From: Phycisphaerales bacterium AB-hyl4
Lineage (GTDB): Bacteria; Planctomycetota; Phycisphaerae; Phycisphaerales; Phycisphaeraceae
Assembly: GCA_041821185.1 (NCBI GenBank)
Contig: JBGUBD010000007.1
Coordinates: 186,001 to 250,000, forward strand
Direction: 5' to 3'
DNA: 64,000 bases
A program made the position numbers and the translations under genes. Below, one piece after another: positions 16,534 through 25,350 of this stretch. How positions within the stretch are numbered: position 1 is the stretch's first letter; every line of letters begins with the position of its first letter. The notes below the pieces were generated by a model. The model saw nothing but the letters and a program-made list of their open reading frames with translations, was not told the DNA's origin and did not search any database.

Positions 16534-17280
16534 TCATTTCACTTCGAGCAACTCGACTTCGAAGATCAGCGCTGCGTTGGGGGGGATCATGCTGCCAGCG
16601 CCGCGTTCGCCATAGCCCAGTTCCGAGGGGATGAAAAGCTCCCACTTCGCGCCGGGCTTCATCATCATCAGCGCTTCGGTCCAGCCGGGGATGACCTGGT
16701 CGGTGGGGAACTCGGCCGGCTCGCCACGGTCGTGTGAACTGTCGAACTGTTCGCCGGTGACCAGCGTGCCGCGGTAGTGGACGACCACAGTGTCGCCGCG
16801 CTCGGGCGAGTCGCCTTCGCCTTCCTCAATGATTCGATATTGCAAACCCGAGTCGGTGACCTGCACGCCCTCGGCTTCGCGGTTTTGTTCGAGGAAAGCA
16901 CGGCTGGCTTCGGCGGCCTCCGCGCCGCGCTCCTGCTGTCGGGCCTGCATCTGAAGCTGCAAGGTGAACAACGCCTGCATCAGCGCCTGCTCGTCCATTC
17001 GCGGGTCGTCATTGCCCAGCGCGGCGGCGATGCCGTCGGCGAACTCGTTGGTGTCCACGTCATATTCAATGCCCTGCTGCCGAAGGTCCAGGCCCACGCG
17101 ATAGCCCAGGGCGTAGCTGATGTCGCCGCGGTCGATGTCTTCGCCGGCCTCAGGCTCGAATGCCATCTGCTCGGGCGATTCGATGGCGACCTCTTCCTCG
17201 GCGTAGCTGAACATCGACAGGCCGGCCGCGCCGACGGCAAAGGCAGCCAGACCGGTCACGATCATTCGTTTGTGCGTCAC
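16534..17280 (-). CDS. FKBP-type peptidyl-prolyl isomerase, exported
   Basis: The 248-residue protein has an N-terminal signal sequence (residues 5-26), an FKBP-type N-terminal dimerisation domain (about 50-130, YALGYRVGLDLRQQG) and a C-terminal FKBP domain (about 150-247). The latter shows VVVHYRGTL, FDSSHDRGEP, VIPGWTEALMMMKPG and IPPNAALIFEVELL, the residues that line the prolyl-isomerase pocket. The domain order matches FkpA/Mip, periplasmic folding helpers. It is divergent from the gamma-glutamylcyclotransferase-like gene across 78 bp. Confidence 0.93.
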   Translation of the reverse strand: MTHKRMIVTGLAAFAVGAAGLSMFSYAEEEVAIESPEQMAFEPEAGEDIDRGDISYALGYRVGLDLRQQGIEYDVDTNEFADGIAAALGNDDPRMDEQALMQALFTLQLQMQARQQERGAEAAEASRAFLEQNREAEGVQVTDSGLQYRIIEEGEGDSPERGDTVVVHYRGTLVTGEQFDSSHDRGEPAEFPTDQVIPGWTEALMMMKPGAKWELFIPSELGYGERGAGSMIPPNAALIFEVELLEVK

Positions 17281-17358
17281 GATAAAGGCTCCGAAAGTGA
17301 AGGTTGAAAGCAGTATGATAACCTATCATCGCCACGCAGGGCGTGACAGGCGACGATC

Positions 17359-17820
17359 ATGCATTATTTTGCATACGGCTCAAACCTCGATCCGGTTCAG
17401 ATGCGCCGGCGGTGCCCCGGTTCCAGCCCCCTTGGGCGGGCCACGCTTCGTCAGCATCGCCTGGTGTTCCCACGCACCTGCGAAAGCTGGGCGGGGGGCG
17501 TCGCGGGCATCGAGCCGCACGAGACATCAAATGTCGAAGGCGTGATCTACCACCTCACAGCCGCGGACCTGGCAGCGTTAGACGAATACGAGGGGCTTGC
17601 CGAGGGCGACTACGTCCGCCGCAAGGTTGTGGTGCATCAGCCGGCCGAGCTTTCGATCGAGGTCTGGACCTATTTTGCCAACCCCGCCCCGGCCGGCCCG
17701 CAGCGGCCGTCGCGCCACTACCTCGACGCCATCGTCCGCGGTGCGGAGCACTATCGATTGCCCGAGTCGTACATTGCCCGACTCAAAGCGATCCGCACCG
17801 TCGAAGACCTCGCCGACTGA
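17359..17820 (+). CDS. Gamma-glutamylcyclotransferase-like protein
   Basis: The 153-residue protein begins MHYFAYGSNLD, the substrate-binding loop of the gamma-glutamylcyclotransferase fold, and has the catalytic-type Glu in LDEYEGL. Family members cyclise gamma-glutamyl groups to 5-oxoproline, and some act on gamma-glutamylamines. No glutathione genes are adjacent, so the substrate is open. The downstream neighbour is convergent (25 bp). Confidence 0.85.
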   Translation: MHYFAYGSNLDPVQMRRRCPGSSPLGRATLRQHRLVFPRTCESWAGGVAGIEPHETSNVEGVIYHLTAADLAALDEYEGLAEGDYVRRKVVVHQPAELSIEVWTYFANPAPAGPQRPSRHYLDAIVRGAEHYRLPESYIARLKAIRTVEDLAD

Positions 17821-17845
17821 CGTGGCGGGTTGTGGCTGTTTGCCA

Positions 17846-19864
17846 TTATGCGAGATCGATTTCGACCATCGCGTGGCCGACGATTTTGGGCACGGTGAAG
17901 CGAACTTCTTTGCCGTCGGTGTGGAATTCGACGCGGTCGCCGTCGGGCACGAGCGCGACCGAGCCGACCTTGCCGGGCACTTTCACGCGGATATCGATAG
18001 CGTGGAGTGGGATGATGTCTTCGATGATGTCGAACGCCTGGCCGCGGCGTTCGGGCAGGTAGTGCAGCAAATGCAGAATGTATCGATCGTGATCGGGCTG
18101 GTGATTGAGTGTGGTCAGCAGCGTGGTCGGGCCGGTGGTGCGGACGAGGCGGTCGGGCATGAGCCGATCGATCGCGGCTTCCAGCAGTTTGCGACACCAG
18201 CGCGGCGCGTTGGCCTGATATTGGCGGAACAGGGGGTGGGCAAAGTAAATCACGCGGTCGTGTTGAACGATACCGGGATAGCCGACTTGTCCGGACGACG
18301 GCGCGTGAGCATGTGAGCAGAAGTGGCGCCAGGTGCGGTTGAAGTGTGGCGTTTCCACGTCGGCGAGCACGGCCGCGTTGTCAGCGGGGCGAACCTCCAA
18401 GGCACGCTGGTACATGACGTGGCCGGTGCGTGGCAAGTCGGCGTTGAGCGCTTCGCCGGGCACGATGAAGTCGGGCGAGTAGGGAGCTTCCTGCATGAGC
18501 GAGACGCCGAAGCGGTCGCTGGCGAAGCGGTCGCCCGCGGGCGCGAGGCCGGCGCGATGAGAAAGAATCAGCGCACCGCCCTGGTCGAGGTACTGTTCGA
18601 GTTTTTTCGCGAACGTTTCGTCGACGGGAATCTCATCGGGGAGAATGAGCAGCTTGTAGGCGTTGAAGTCGCGATCGGTGTCAATGATGTCGAACTGGAT
18701 GTGGGCTTCCTGAAGCATGCGGACCGCGCCCATGGCCGCTTCGGGCAGGCGTGAGTGCCCGGTGGCGCTTTGGAATTGCTCTGGCGTGAACAGGCCCACC
18801 TCGTTGAGGGGTGTGACGTTTTCACACCAGGGCTCTTTGCGTTCGACGCTGCTGTAGACTTTGCCGATGAGATCGTAGGTGGCTTCGTCGATTTTGCCGT
18901 CGGGCGGCAGTTGGTCGCCGATGGAGCATCGTGCGCCCATGGCGATCATCTGAAAGCACTCGAACTGCAACGCTGCTTCGTTTTTGTAGGAATGGAAGTC
19001 GCCCCATGAGGTGTGGAACTTGCCAGTCATACCGAGGCAGGGGTGGCCGGTCGCGTCGAGGCCGCGAGCGTAGCGCATTGTGAGGGGGAAATGGAGGTAA
19101 CCCCAACCGCCGGAGGGCAGCGACTCAAGCTCGTAGTGCGTGTAAGCGGGCAGGCTGGACTTGTGTCGCGGGCCGATGTGCCCGGCGTTGTAGAAGATGG
19201 TGCAGTCTTTATCGAACGTGCGGATGTACTCGGTCATCTCAAGCTTCCACGCATCGATGATCCCGTTGGCGAACCGCTGGCGGGCCTCGGCGTCTTCGGG
19301 GTTGACGCCGACGTTGTCCATCGCGTCAAGCCAGTGCTTCGCGAGCGAGTAGCGAGGCTGGACGATGTCGAAGAACAGGCCATCCACCGCAGGAAGCGTT
19401 TCGAACATCTCCTTGACGTGGTCTTTGAGAAACTGCCGATAGCCGGGATGAAACACGTCGACGAAGCGGTAGAAGCCAGGGTCCAGCGGCGGCGTACCGG
19501 GAAGCTTGCCATCTTCGTCCACGACGAGCCAGTCGCGGTGCTCGTGCGCGGTGTATTGGTCCCACTGCACGGTGGTGTAGACGGGCACGCGGATGCCACG
19601 CTTGTGGCAGGCTTCGATCTGCTCGGACAGCAAATTGGGACGCTTCAGTCGCGGGTGAATGCGTTCGGGATTGCGTTTGGAAGGGTAATAGATGTAGCCA
19701 TGATGGCAGCGGGCAAATGCGGTGACGGAGTCGACGTGGGCCCGCTTGAGCGTGTCGGCAAACTCGTCGGGATCGAACGCGGCGCCGATGCCGTCGATGT
19801 GTTCGCTGGTGTGAAAGTCGAGGTGAACCTGGCGGAATCGAAGCTTGTCTGCAGAAGCGTTCAT
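17846..19864 (-). CDS. Glycoside-hydrolase-like protein (alpha-amylase superfamily type)
   Basis: The 672-residue protein has a TIM-barrel-like N-terminal part with HVDSVTAFARCHHGYIYYPS, GIRVPVYTTVQWDQYT and VDGLFFDIVQP (a likely catalytic-strand Asp), and THYELESLPSGGWGY. A middle Rossmann-like domain resembles the beta-galactosidase trimerisation domain (LILPDEIPV, LEQYLDQGGALILSHRAG), and a beta-rich C-terminal end follows. This order matches hypothetical glycosyl hydrolase 6 proteins, often called alpha-L-fucosidase-like. There is no signal peptide, so cytoplasmic action on imported oligosaccharides is likely. Substrate unknown. Confidence 0.75.
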   Translation of the reverse strand: MNASADKLRFRQVHLDFHTSEHIDGIGAAFDPDEFADTLKRAHVDSVTAFARCHHGYIYYPSKRNPERIHPRLKRPNLLSEQIEACHKRGIRVPVYTTVQWDQYTAHEHRDWLVVDEDGKLPGTPPLDPGFYRFVDVFHPGYRQFLKDHVKEMFETLPAVDGLFFDIVQPRYSLAKHWLDAMDNVGVNPEDAEARQRFANGIIDAWKLEMTEYIRTFDKDCTIFYNAGHIGPRHKSSLPAYTHYELESLPSGGWGYLHFPLTMRYARGLDATGHPCLGMTGKFHTSWGDFHSYKNEAALQFECFQMIAMGARCSIGDQLPPDGKIDEATYDLIGKVYSSVERKEPWCENVTPLNEVGLFTPEQFQSATGHSRLPEAAMGAVRMLQEAHIQFDIIDTDRDFNAYKLLILPDEIPVDETFAKKLEQYLDQGGALILSHRAGLAPAGDRFASDRFGVSLMQEAPYSPDFIVPGEALNADLPRTGHVMYQRALEVRPADNAAVLADVETPHFNRTWRHFCSHAHAPSSGQVGYPGIVQHDRVIYFAHPLFRQYQANAPRWCRKLLEAAIDRLMPDRLVRTTGPTTLLTTLNHQPDHDRYILHLLHYLPERRGQAFDIIEDIIPLHAIDIRVKVPGKVGSVALVPDGDRVEFHTDGKEVRFTVPKIVGHAMVEIDLA

Positions 19865-19992
19865 GAGGTCGGCTCGTCAGTTCGAGGTACGGGAGACCGG
19901 CTACGAGTCGCCTATGATAGCGATCGCCTGCGGTGACGTGGCAGTGTGGTCAGCTTGTGGTGGGGGCACGCGCGCTCCGCTGCGCTTTGCGG

Positions 19993-21864
19993 CTAACGGC
20001 CGACGCGTTGCTCGATCTGGGCCAGCGCCCGCTGGGCTTCGCGCGTTTCGCCCGCCTGCTGCAACTGCTCGACATACATCATGCCAAGCCGATACCAGTT
20101 GCTTTGCTGCTGAAACTCCAGGTACATGTCCGCCGGCCGATTCACCTGCGACCAGGTATGAGCGTACAACTCCAACACACGCTCGCCACGGCCGGCCTGT
20201 TCGAGCATGCGCTGCGTCCGCCGTACCGCTTCGAGGACAAACGGCCCCGCGTTCGCATACCGCTCGATCACATTCTCATAACGCTGACCGGCCTTGATAA
20301 ACTCGCCTGCCTGCTCCCACATTTCGCCCTGGCGCATGCGGATTTCCGCTGCGAGGTCATGCCGCCTTCGGAACATCTGAAACATCTGCTCCCACAACGC
20401 GTCCTGCTCGTGAAGGTCCGTCACTGTCTCCACCATCGGCCGAAGCAGCACGACCGCGAAGTCCGGGTAACGCTGGCCGCACAGCCGCATGACCACGTCG
20501 GCCCATCGCCGCTTCTGATCAAGCGTCATCTGGCCTGACTCGGCCATGTGTGCGAGCATCAGCCAGCCGTACAGGTGGCCGTGCGACTCGCGCAGCCCCG
20601 CCTCCAGCAGTTCCAGTTGTGACGCCAGATCGCGGCCGCGCGGCGAAGGTGGCGCTGCGGCGTCATCATCATCGCCCGCCTCAAACGTGATCAACGGCTC
20701 GGGGTCCCAGTGGTCAAGGTCTGCCTGCGAGATCGCGTGCAGCCGAATGGTCGCATCCGTCATCGCCGCGGCGGAGTAGCGCTGCGTTTCGTTTGTGCCG
20801 ATCAGTTCCGCCAGTAGCGACACGTAGCTGTCGTCGACCCATTGGCGTGTTTGCGGATCGCGCGTCAGGCCGCGCACGCCTTGATAGGCGGCGTATCGGC
20901 CGTGGTCGAAATTCCAAACGCCAGATTGGCCCTGCTGTTCGAGGAAGCCGACCCATGCATGGCTGACCTGCGAGCTTGCGCCGCTGGCGTACACCGCCGG
21001 TACGCCGATGGCCTTGCCGACCGTGACCGCGAAATGTGCCTGGTCGGCACACACGCCGCCGAACGCGCGGATGTTTGGCAGGTTGAACCCCTCCGTCGTC
21101 ACCCGTTTGGGCGTGCCTCGGCGGAAGTGGTTCTGGTCGTAGCGAATCGTGTGAAACAGCCTGCCGACGTTGCGGTGCCCGCGATACTCGTCCAACGCCC
21201 ATTGCATCTCATCGATCGTCGCGCCAATGTCGACCAGGTAGACCAGCAGTTCCACCGGCATGTCGCGGATGCCGAACTTCATCCGCTCGTGGTTGCCCGC
21301 GTAGAAATCGAACAGCTCGATCGGCTCGGGCGAGCTGGTCGTGTTCTCGTTCACCTGCGTGACCATCGGCCGATCGTGCACGACGACGATCGCAGCCGCG
21401 AGATAGGCGAACGTTTCGAGCTTGTCACCTCGCGCCTCACGCAGCTCATCAAGCAGGCGATATACCGCCGCGACGTCGTTCTCCGGCTTCACCGCGAACG
21501 CCACCGCCCGTCCTAGCCGGGGCTTTGACCGCAGGTAAGCGAGCATCTCCAGCCGATCCACGTCCGTCACCTGTTCGAGCTGCCGCACCAGCCGACGGAC
21601 GTAGGCGATCTCACGAAACGCTTCGAAGTCGTTCGCGTCGGCGTAAGCGATCAGCCGATCAAGCACGGCGTCGCTCGCCCGGCGGGCGGATTCAAAGTCG
21701 CCCGTCTGCTTCAGCTCGTCGAGAATCGCGTCGGTTTTTTGCGAAACGGCTTCGAGATGCGGATGCGCGACCGTCGCCTGCCGCGCACGCGGCTGGGCAG
21801 ACACGTCAGCTGCAACGATGGCGAGCAACACCACCACCAACCACCATCGCGTTGCCATACCCAT
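19993..21864 (-). CDS. Exported transglutaminase-like protein
   Basis: The 623-residue protein has a signal peptide (WWLVVVLLAIVAADVSA). A central cysteine-protease-like core follows: Cys in FGGVCADQAHFAV, His in SHAWVGFLE, and Asp in WNFDHGRYAAY. This Cys-His-Asp order is that of the transglutaminase-like superfamily, many bacterial members of which are proteases or peptide-modifying enzymes. Helical repeat-like regions flank the core on both sides (30-180 and 430-620), the C-terminal one TPR-like. The ATG at 21864 has GGGAG eight bases upstream; a second ATG lies at 21858. Confidence 0.65.
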   Translation of the reverse strand: MGMATRWWLVVVLLAIVAADVSAQPRARQATVAHPHLEAVSQKTDAILDELKQTGDFESARRASDAVLDRLIAYADANDFEAFREIAYVRRLVRQLEQVTDVDRLEMLAYLRSKPRLGRAVAFAVKPENDVAAVYRLLDELREARGDKLETFAYLAAAIVVVHDRPMVTQVNENTTSSPEPIELFDFYAGNHERMKFGIRDMPVELLVYLVDIGATIDEMQWALDEYRGHRNVGRLFHTIRYDQNHFRRGTPKRVTTEGFNLPNIRAFGGVCADQAHFAVTVGKAIGVPAVYASGASSQVSHAWVGFLEQQGQSGVWNFDHGRYAAYQGVRGLTRDPQTRQWVDDSYVSLLAELIGTNETQRYSAAAMTDATIRLHAISQADLDHWDPEPLITFEAGDDDDAAAPPSPRGRDLASQLELLEAGLRESHGHLYGWLMLAHMAESGQMTLDQKRRWADVVMRLCGQRYPDFAVVLLRPMVETVTDLHEQDALWEQMFQMFRRRHDLAAEIRMRQGEMWEQAGEFIKAGQRYENVIERYANAGPFVLEAVRRTQRMLEQAGRGERVLELYAHTWSQVNRPADMYLEFQQQSNWYRLGMMYVEQLQQAGETREAQRALAQIEQRVGR

Positions 21865-22017
21865 GCGCTGTCTCCCACTGCCAAACGCAGCTCGCCTCCG
21901 GGCGTCGGCTCCCGGTAACCGGCTCCGTGGGATTGTTGAACGGCGTCGGCACGGATTCAAGTATTTGCGGCACAAACTTGCAGTCGCGAGCAGCTTTGTA
22001 CGTCGTCGGCCGGCGGA

Positions 22018-22755
22018 TTACCGACCGGGACACGAGCACGGCGACTTCGCCGCGAGCTTGTCGGCATATTTTTCCAACTCGGCGTCGAACACCTCGCGGT
22101 AGTGTGCGATGCGGTGTTCGGGGTCGTCGAGCTTGCCGCCGAAGCTGCGGTTCGGGTCGTTGTAGATCAGTCGGATGGGCACTTCCTTGACGCGAAGCTG
22201 GTGGGCAGCCGCCTGGACCCAGAACTGAAGCGGGATGGCGTAGCCGTCTTCGTTCAGATTCAGGTGCTTGAGCTTGGAGACACGGTAGGCCTTGTAGCCA
22301 CAGAAGCTGTCGGTGATGTGCAGGTCGAGGTGTTCGTTGACCCATTTCGAGACTTCGAGGTTGATGGCCCGGCGGTCGGGCGGCGGCGGGTCGCCGGAGT
22401 ATGCCGGGTCAAGGTAGCGCGAGCCGGAGAGCACGTCAGCGTCGTCGGCTTCGATGGCTTTGTCGAAATCGGGCAAGCTGCGGGGCTCGTGCTGCTCGTC
22501 GCAGTCCATGGTGATCAGCCAGTCGTAGCAGTAGCACTGGGCATAGCGAAACGCGTCGCGGATGCTTCGGCCGTAGCCGCGATTCTCGGCGTGACGGATG
22601 ACATCGACCTTCTGCTGAGCGAGCAGCATGGGCGTCTGGTCCGTCGAGCCGTCGTCGACGACGAGAATATGCTCAGCGTACTTGCGGACCTCCCTGAGCA
22701 CCTGTGTGACGTATTTTTCTTCGTTGTAGACGGGAATCGCGACGAGGGTACGCAT
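22018..22755 (-). CDS. Family 2 glycosyltransferase (polyprenyl-phosphate type)
   Basis: The 245-residue protein begins MRTLVAIPVYNEEKYV and has ILVVDDGSTDQT, a GYGRSIRDAF segment and TMDCDEQHEP, in which the DxD-like Asp pair binds the metal-nucleotide sugar. The catalytic loop includes DSFCGYKAYR. The size and lack of a C-terminal membrane domain match soluble dolichol/polyprenyl-phosphate mannosyl- or glucosyltransferases. The ATG at 22755 is chosen because GGAGC lies six bases upstream; the ATG at 22767 lacks a site. Confidence 0.85.
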   Translation of the reverse strand: MRTLVAIPVYNEEKYVTQVLREVRKYAEHILVVDDGSTDQTPMLLAQQKVDVIRHAENRGYGRSIRDAFRYAQCYCYDWLITMDCDEQHEPRSLPDFDKAIEADDADVLSGSRYLDPAYSGDPPPPDRRAINLEVSKWVNEHLDLHITDSFCGYKAYRVSKLKHLNLNEDGYAIPLQFWVQAAAHQLRVKEVPIRLIYNDPNRSFGGKLDDPEHRIAHYREVFDAELEKYADKLAAKSPCSCPGR

Positions 22756-22826
22756 GAACTGCTCCATAGGTCGTTTTATTGATTTTACCCGCGAATGGAA
22801 TCATCCGCTGGCGTGGCATCACAGAC

Positions 22827-23681
22827 CTATAGAGAACGCGCCAACTCAATGAGTTGTTCCACACTCAGGGTTTCCGGTCGATCCGTGCCCGCAATGCCTG
22901 GCGGCAGGGCTGTCGACCGTCCGAGCACCGAGCCGAGCTGCTTGCGCCGCTGGCCGAACACCCGGTGCAGCAGGTCGGCCAGACGAGGCGGATCATCCGT
23001 CATCGGCGTTGCCCGGCGACGCAGGCGAATGACCGACGAATCCACCTTCGGCGGCGGCCAGAAGCAGCCCGGCGGCAGTACGCTCACCCGCTGCACTTCG
23101 CACATCGCCTGCACCATTACCGTCAACGGCCCGTATTGCTTGCCGCCCGGCTTGGCGAGCAGGCGGTCGGCCACCTCCCGCTGCACCATCACCACCGCCA
23201 GCGTCATGGCCGGGTGGTCCGCCGCGAGGTTGATCAGCAGCGGCGAGGCGATGTTGTAAGGCAGGTTGGCGATGAGCTTGAAGCTAGAGGCTTGAGGCTT
23301 AGGGTTTGGGGCTTGAGGCTTGGGGCTTGAGGCTTGCAGGGCGTCGATGACGTCGGGGTTGAGCTGGCGCTTGCTGGCGAGGATGTCGCCGACGACCAGG
23401 TGGGCGCGGTCGCCGAACGGGGCGAGTCGTTCGCGCAGGATGGGCTCGAGGTCTGTGTCGAGTTCGACCGCGACGAGATGAGCGCCCGCTTCGAGCAGGG
23501 CTTCGCTGAGCGTGCCCGTGCCGGGACCGACTTCGAGCACCCGGTCGCCCGGCGAAAGCTCGGCCGCGGCGAGAATCTTGCGCATCTGGTTATGGTCATG
23601 CAGAAAGTTCTGGCCCAGCCGATGCTTTGGTCGCAGGCCATGAGCGGCGAGCAGTTGCTTGATCTGGGTGAGCGTCTGCAT
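22827..23681 (-). CDS. rsmA: 16S rRNA dimethyladenosine transferase RsmA/KsgA
   Basis: This enzyme dimethylates two adjacent adenines in the 3' hairpin of 16S rRNA late in 30S assembly. The 284-residue protein shows HRLGQNFLHD, SAM motif I VLEVGPGTGTLSEAL, acidic motif VAVELD, VVGDIL, the catalytic NLPYN (about 140) and GCFWPPPKVDSSV. Between VVGDIL and NLPYN it carries a low-complexity insertion, SSPKPQAPNPKPQASS, encoded by seven tandem 7-bp units (23287-23335). A similar array lies just upstream of the start codon. The gene otherwise appears intact. Confidence 0.95.
   Translation of the reverse strand: MQTLTQIKQLLAAHGLRPKHRLGQNFLHDHNQMRKILAAAELSPGDRVLEVGPGTGTLSEALLEAGAHLVAVELDTDLEPILRERLAPFGDRAHLVVGDILASKRQLNPDVIDALQASSPKPQAPNPKPQASSFKLIANLPYNIASPLLINLAADHPAMTLAVVMVQREVADRLLAKPGGKQYGPLTVMVQAMCEVQRVSVLPPGCFWPPPKVDSSVIRLRRRATPMTDDPPRLADLLHRVFGQRRKQLGSVLGRSTALPPGIAGTDRPETLSVEQLIELARSL
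23287..23335. repeat. Seven tandem heptamers inside rsmA
   Basis: Plus-strand units read GAGGCTT, GAGGCTT, AGGGTTT, GGGGCTT, GAGGCTT, GGGGCTT, GAGGCTT without interruption. They encode, on the other strand, a Pro/Lys/Gln-rich insert in RsmA. Confidence 0.95.
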
Positions 23682-23686
23682 GGAAA

Positions 23687-23774
23687 TCGCTGATCGTTGA
23701 TCGCTAATTGCTGATTTGGGGACGCTGGTTGCTCGATGCTTATGAGCAATCAGCGATCAGAAATCAGCAATCGC
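23687..23774. repeat. Heptamer-periodic inverted repeat
   Basis: The left arm is TCGCTGA, TCGTTGA, TCGCTAA, TTGCTGA (23687-23714). The right arm is ATGAGCA, ATCAGCG, ATCAGAA, ATCAGCA (23742-23769). The arms are mutually complementary. The right arm supplies the last codons and stop of the SGNH hydrolase gene, and the left arm ends 6 bp from the rsmA start. Confidence 0.85.
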
Positions 23775-24407
23775 TTTGAGCCACGTTCGCGCCATGAGCT
23801 GGTGCCCGGCGAGCGAGGGGTGTACGCCGTCGGCCGCCCAGTACGCTGGCTCGGCTTCGCTCAATGCCGCGTCATAGGCCGACTGAAACGCGACAAATCG
23901 GCCGTCGTAATCGCGGGCCAGTTGCTGCACCACCGCCCGCCGCTGATCGATCTCGGGAAACCAGGCGTCCGTCACCGCGCCACAGCGCAGTGTGAACGGC
24001 TCACAGAGCACCAGCCGAAGCTTCGGCTGCGCTTTGCGGGCCTGCTCCAGCAAATCGCGATAGACGGTCTCATATTTGTCCAACGGCACGCTCTTGCTCG
24101 GCTCACCCTTGCCCGTGCCGTGCCAGGTGTCGTTCACCCCGATGAGGATGCTCAGCACCGTCGGCTTGAGGTCGAGGCAGTCCGCCTGCCAGCGGTCGGC
24201 CAGATCGGTGACACGGTTGCCGCTGACGCCGCGGTTGAAGATACGCAGCTCATGCTCGGCATAGTCGACCAACAGCGCCGACGCGGTGAGGAGAGCGTAG
24301 CCTCGGCCCATCGCGGCGGCGTGATTGGGTTCGGCGATCCCGCGGTCACGGCCGGCGTCGGTGATTGAGTCGCCCTGGAACAGTACGACGTCATTGGGTT
24401 GCAGCAT
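23757..24407 (-). CDS. SGNH/GDSL-family hydrolase
   Basis: The 216-residue protein has all four SGNH blocks: FQGDSITDAG (catalytic Ser), NRGVSGNRV (Gly), IGVNDTWHG (Asn) and ADGVHPSLAGH (Asp and His). There is no signal peptide. Family members are esterases or acyl/acetyl-hydrolases, often acting on carbohydrate esters. The ATG at 24407 is chosen over the frame opening at 24482 because it starts the conserved first strand. Its 3' end is formed by heptamer repeats shared with the rsmA upstream region. Confidence 0.88.
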   Translation of the reverse strand: MLQPNDVVLFQGDSITDAGRDRGIAEPNHAAAMGRGYALLTASALLVDYAEHELRIFNRGVSGNRVTDLADRWQADCLDLKPTVLSILIGVNDTWHGTGKGEPSKSVPLDKYETVYRDLLEQARKAQPKLRLVLCEPFTLRCGAVTDAWFPEIDQRRAVVQQLARDYDGRFVAFQSAYDAALSEAEPAYWAADGVHPSLAGHQLMARTWLKAIADF

Positions 24408-24457
24408 GGCGGGCTCGCAGGGGGTTGGTTTAAATGGACGTAGCGGGACGTGGCCGG

Positions 24458-25225
24458 TCAGGTGCTTTCCGTCGCGTCCCACGTTTTGGGCGCGTCTCGA
24501 CTGCCGCCTAGCCGTTTGTCGAGCGGGAACAGCAGCGTGGCGAGGTTGGCCGACAGTCGATCGCCGAGGTGTCGGTACATTTCGTAATAGGTGTCGATTT
24601 CGGTGCGGATGGCTTCGACGTCGCCCTCGGCTTCGCCGATCCAGGCCTGGTGACCGTCGAGCGCGGCGTGGAGTTGCTGCTTATCCCACTCGAAGTGGTA
24701 CTGAAAGCCGAACGCCCTCAGGCCGACCTTGAACGCCTGGTTTTTGCAGACTTTCGAAGCAGCCAGCGGTGTCGCGTCGGGGGGGAGTTCGGTGACTTCC
24801 TGGCCGTGGAGGTGGAACTGCATGTGCGTCCACGGCAGGCCGGCCATCATGGGATCGATCGTGCCGGGGAAGGCGAGCTTGACGTTATGCCAACCCAGCT
24901 CGGCGGCGGGCATGGCTTCGACTTTGCCGCCCATGGCCGCCGCGATCAACTGGGCACCCAGGCAGATACCCACGACCGGCAGGTCGGCGTCGATGGCCTG
25001 TTTGAGGTAGGCCAGTTCGTCGTTGATCCACTTGTGCTCGTCGGCTTCGTCGACGTTCATGGGCCCGCCGAGCGAGATAATGCCGTCGACATCGTCGAGA
25101 TCGGGCGGGAGGGAGTCGCCTTCGTTCAGCCGGAACACGCGCAGGCGGTGGCCGTTGTCCCGGAGGATGTCGCCCAGGCGTGCGGGGGTTTCGTGCGAGT
25201 TGTGTTGGAAAACGAGAATGGCCAT
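24458..25225 (-). CDS. Class I glutamine amidotransferase-like protein
   Basis: The 255-residue protein has the amidotransferase core IISLGGPMNVDE, the nucleophile elbow VVGICLGAQLIA (Cys) and the His/Glu pair in FGFQYHFEWD. These make the triad that releases ammonia from glutamine in GATase1 domains. It resembles stand-alone GMP-synthase-like amidotransferases, for which no synthase partner is needed in the gene context. The ATG at 25225 has AAAGGG upstream; the longer frame to 25744 is an artefact. About 50 residues at the C-terminus extend beyond the domain. Confidence 0.88.
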   Translation of the reverse strand: MAILVFQHNSHETPARLGDILRDNGHRLRVFRLNEGDSLPPDLDDVDGIISLGGPMNVDEADEHKWINDELAYLKQAIDADLPVVGICLGAQLIAAAMGGKVEAMPAAELGWHNVKLAFPGTIDPMMAGLPWTHMQFHLHGQEVTELPPDATPLAASKVCKNQAFKVGLRAFGFQYHFEWDKQQLHAALDGHQAWIGEAEGDVEAIRTEIDTYYEMYRHLGDRLSANLATLLFPLDKRLGGSRDAPKTWDATEST

Positions 25226-25304
25226 GGGTTTGCCCTTTGCTACATCGAGTGGTCGGCGAATGCAGAGTCTTGTGCAGGCGGTCGCGGCTGTCAAGCTTGG
25301 GCGG

Positions 25305-25339
25305 CTGGGAGTCTGGAGTTTCGGGTTGGTTGTTGAGTG
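25305..25339. repeat. Degenerate heptamer array
   Basis: The units CTGGGAG, TCTGGAG, TTTCGGG, TTGGTTG and TTGAGTG run in phase between the divergent amidotransferase and QueC-like genes. Confidence 0.5.
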
Positions 25340-25350
25340 AGGGGCGGTGG

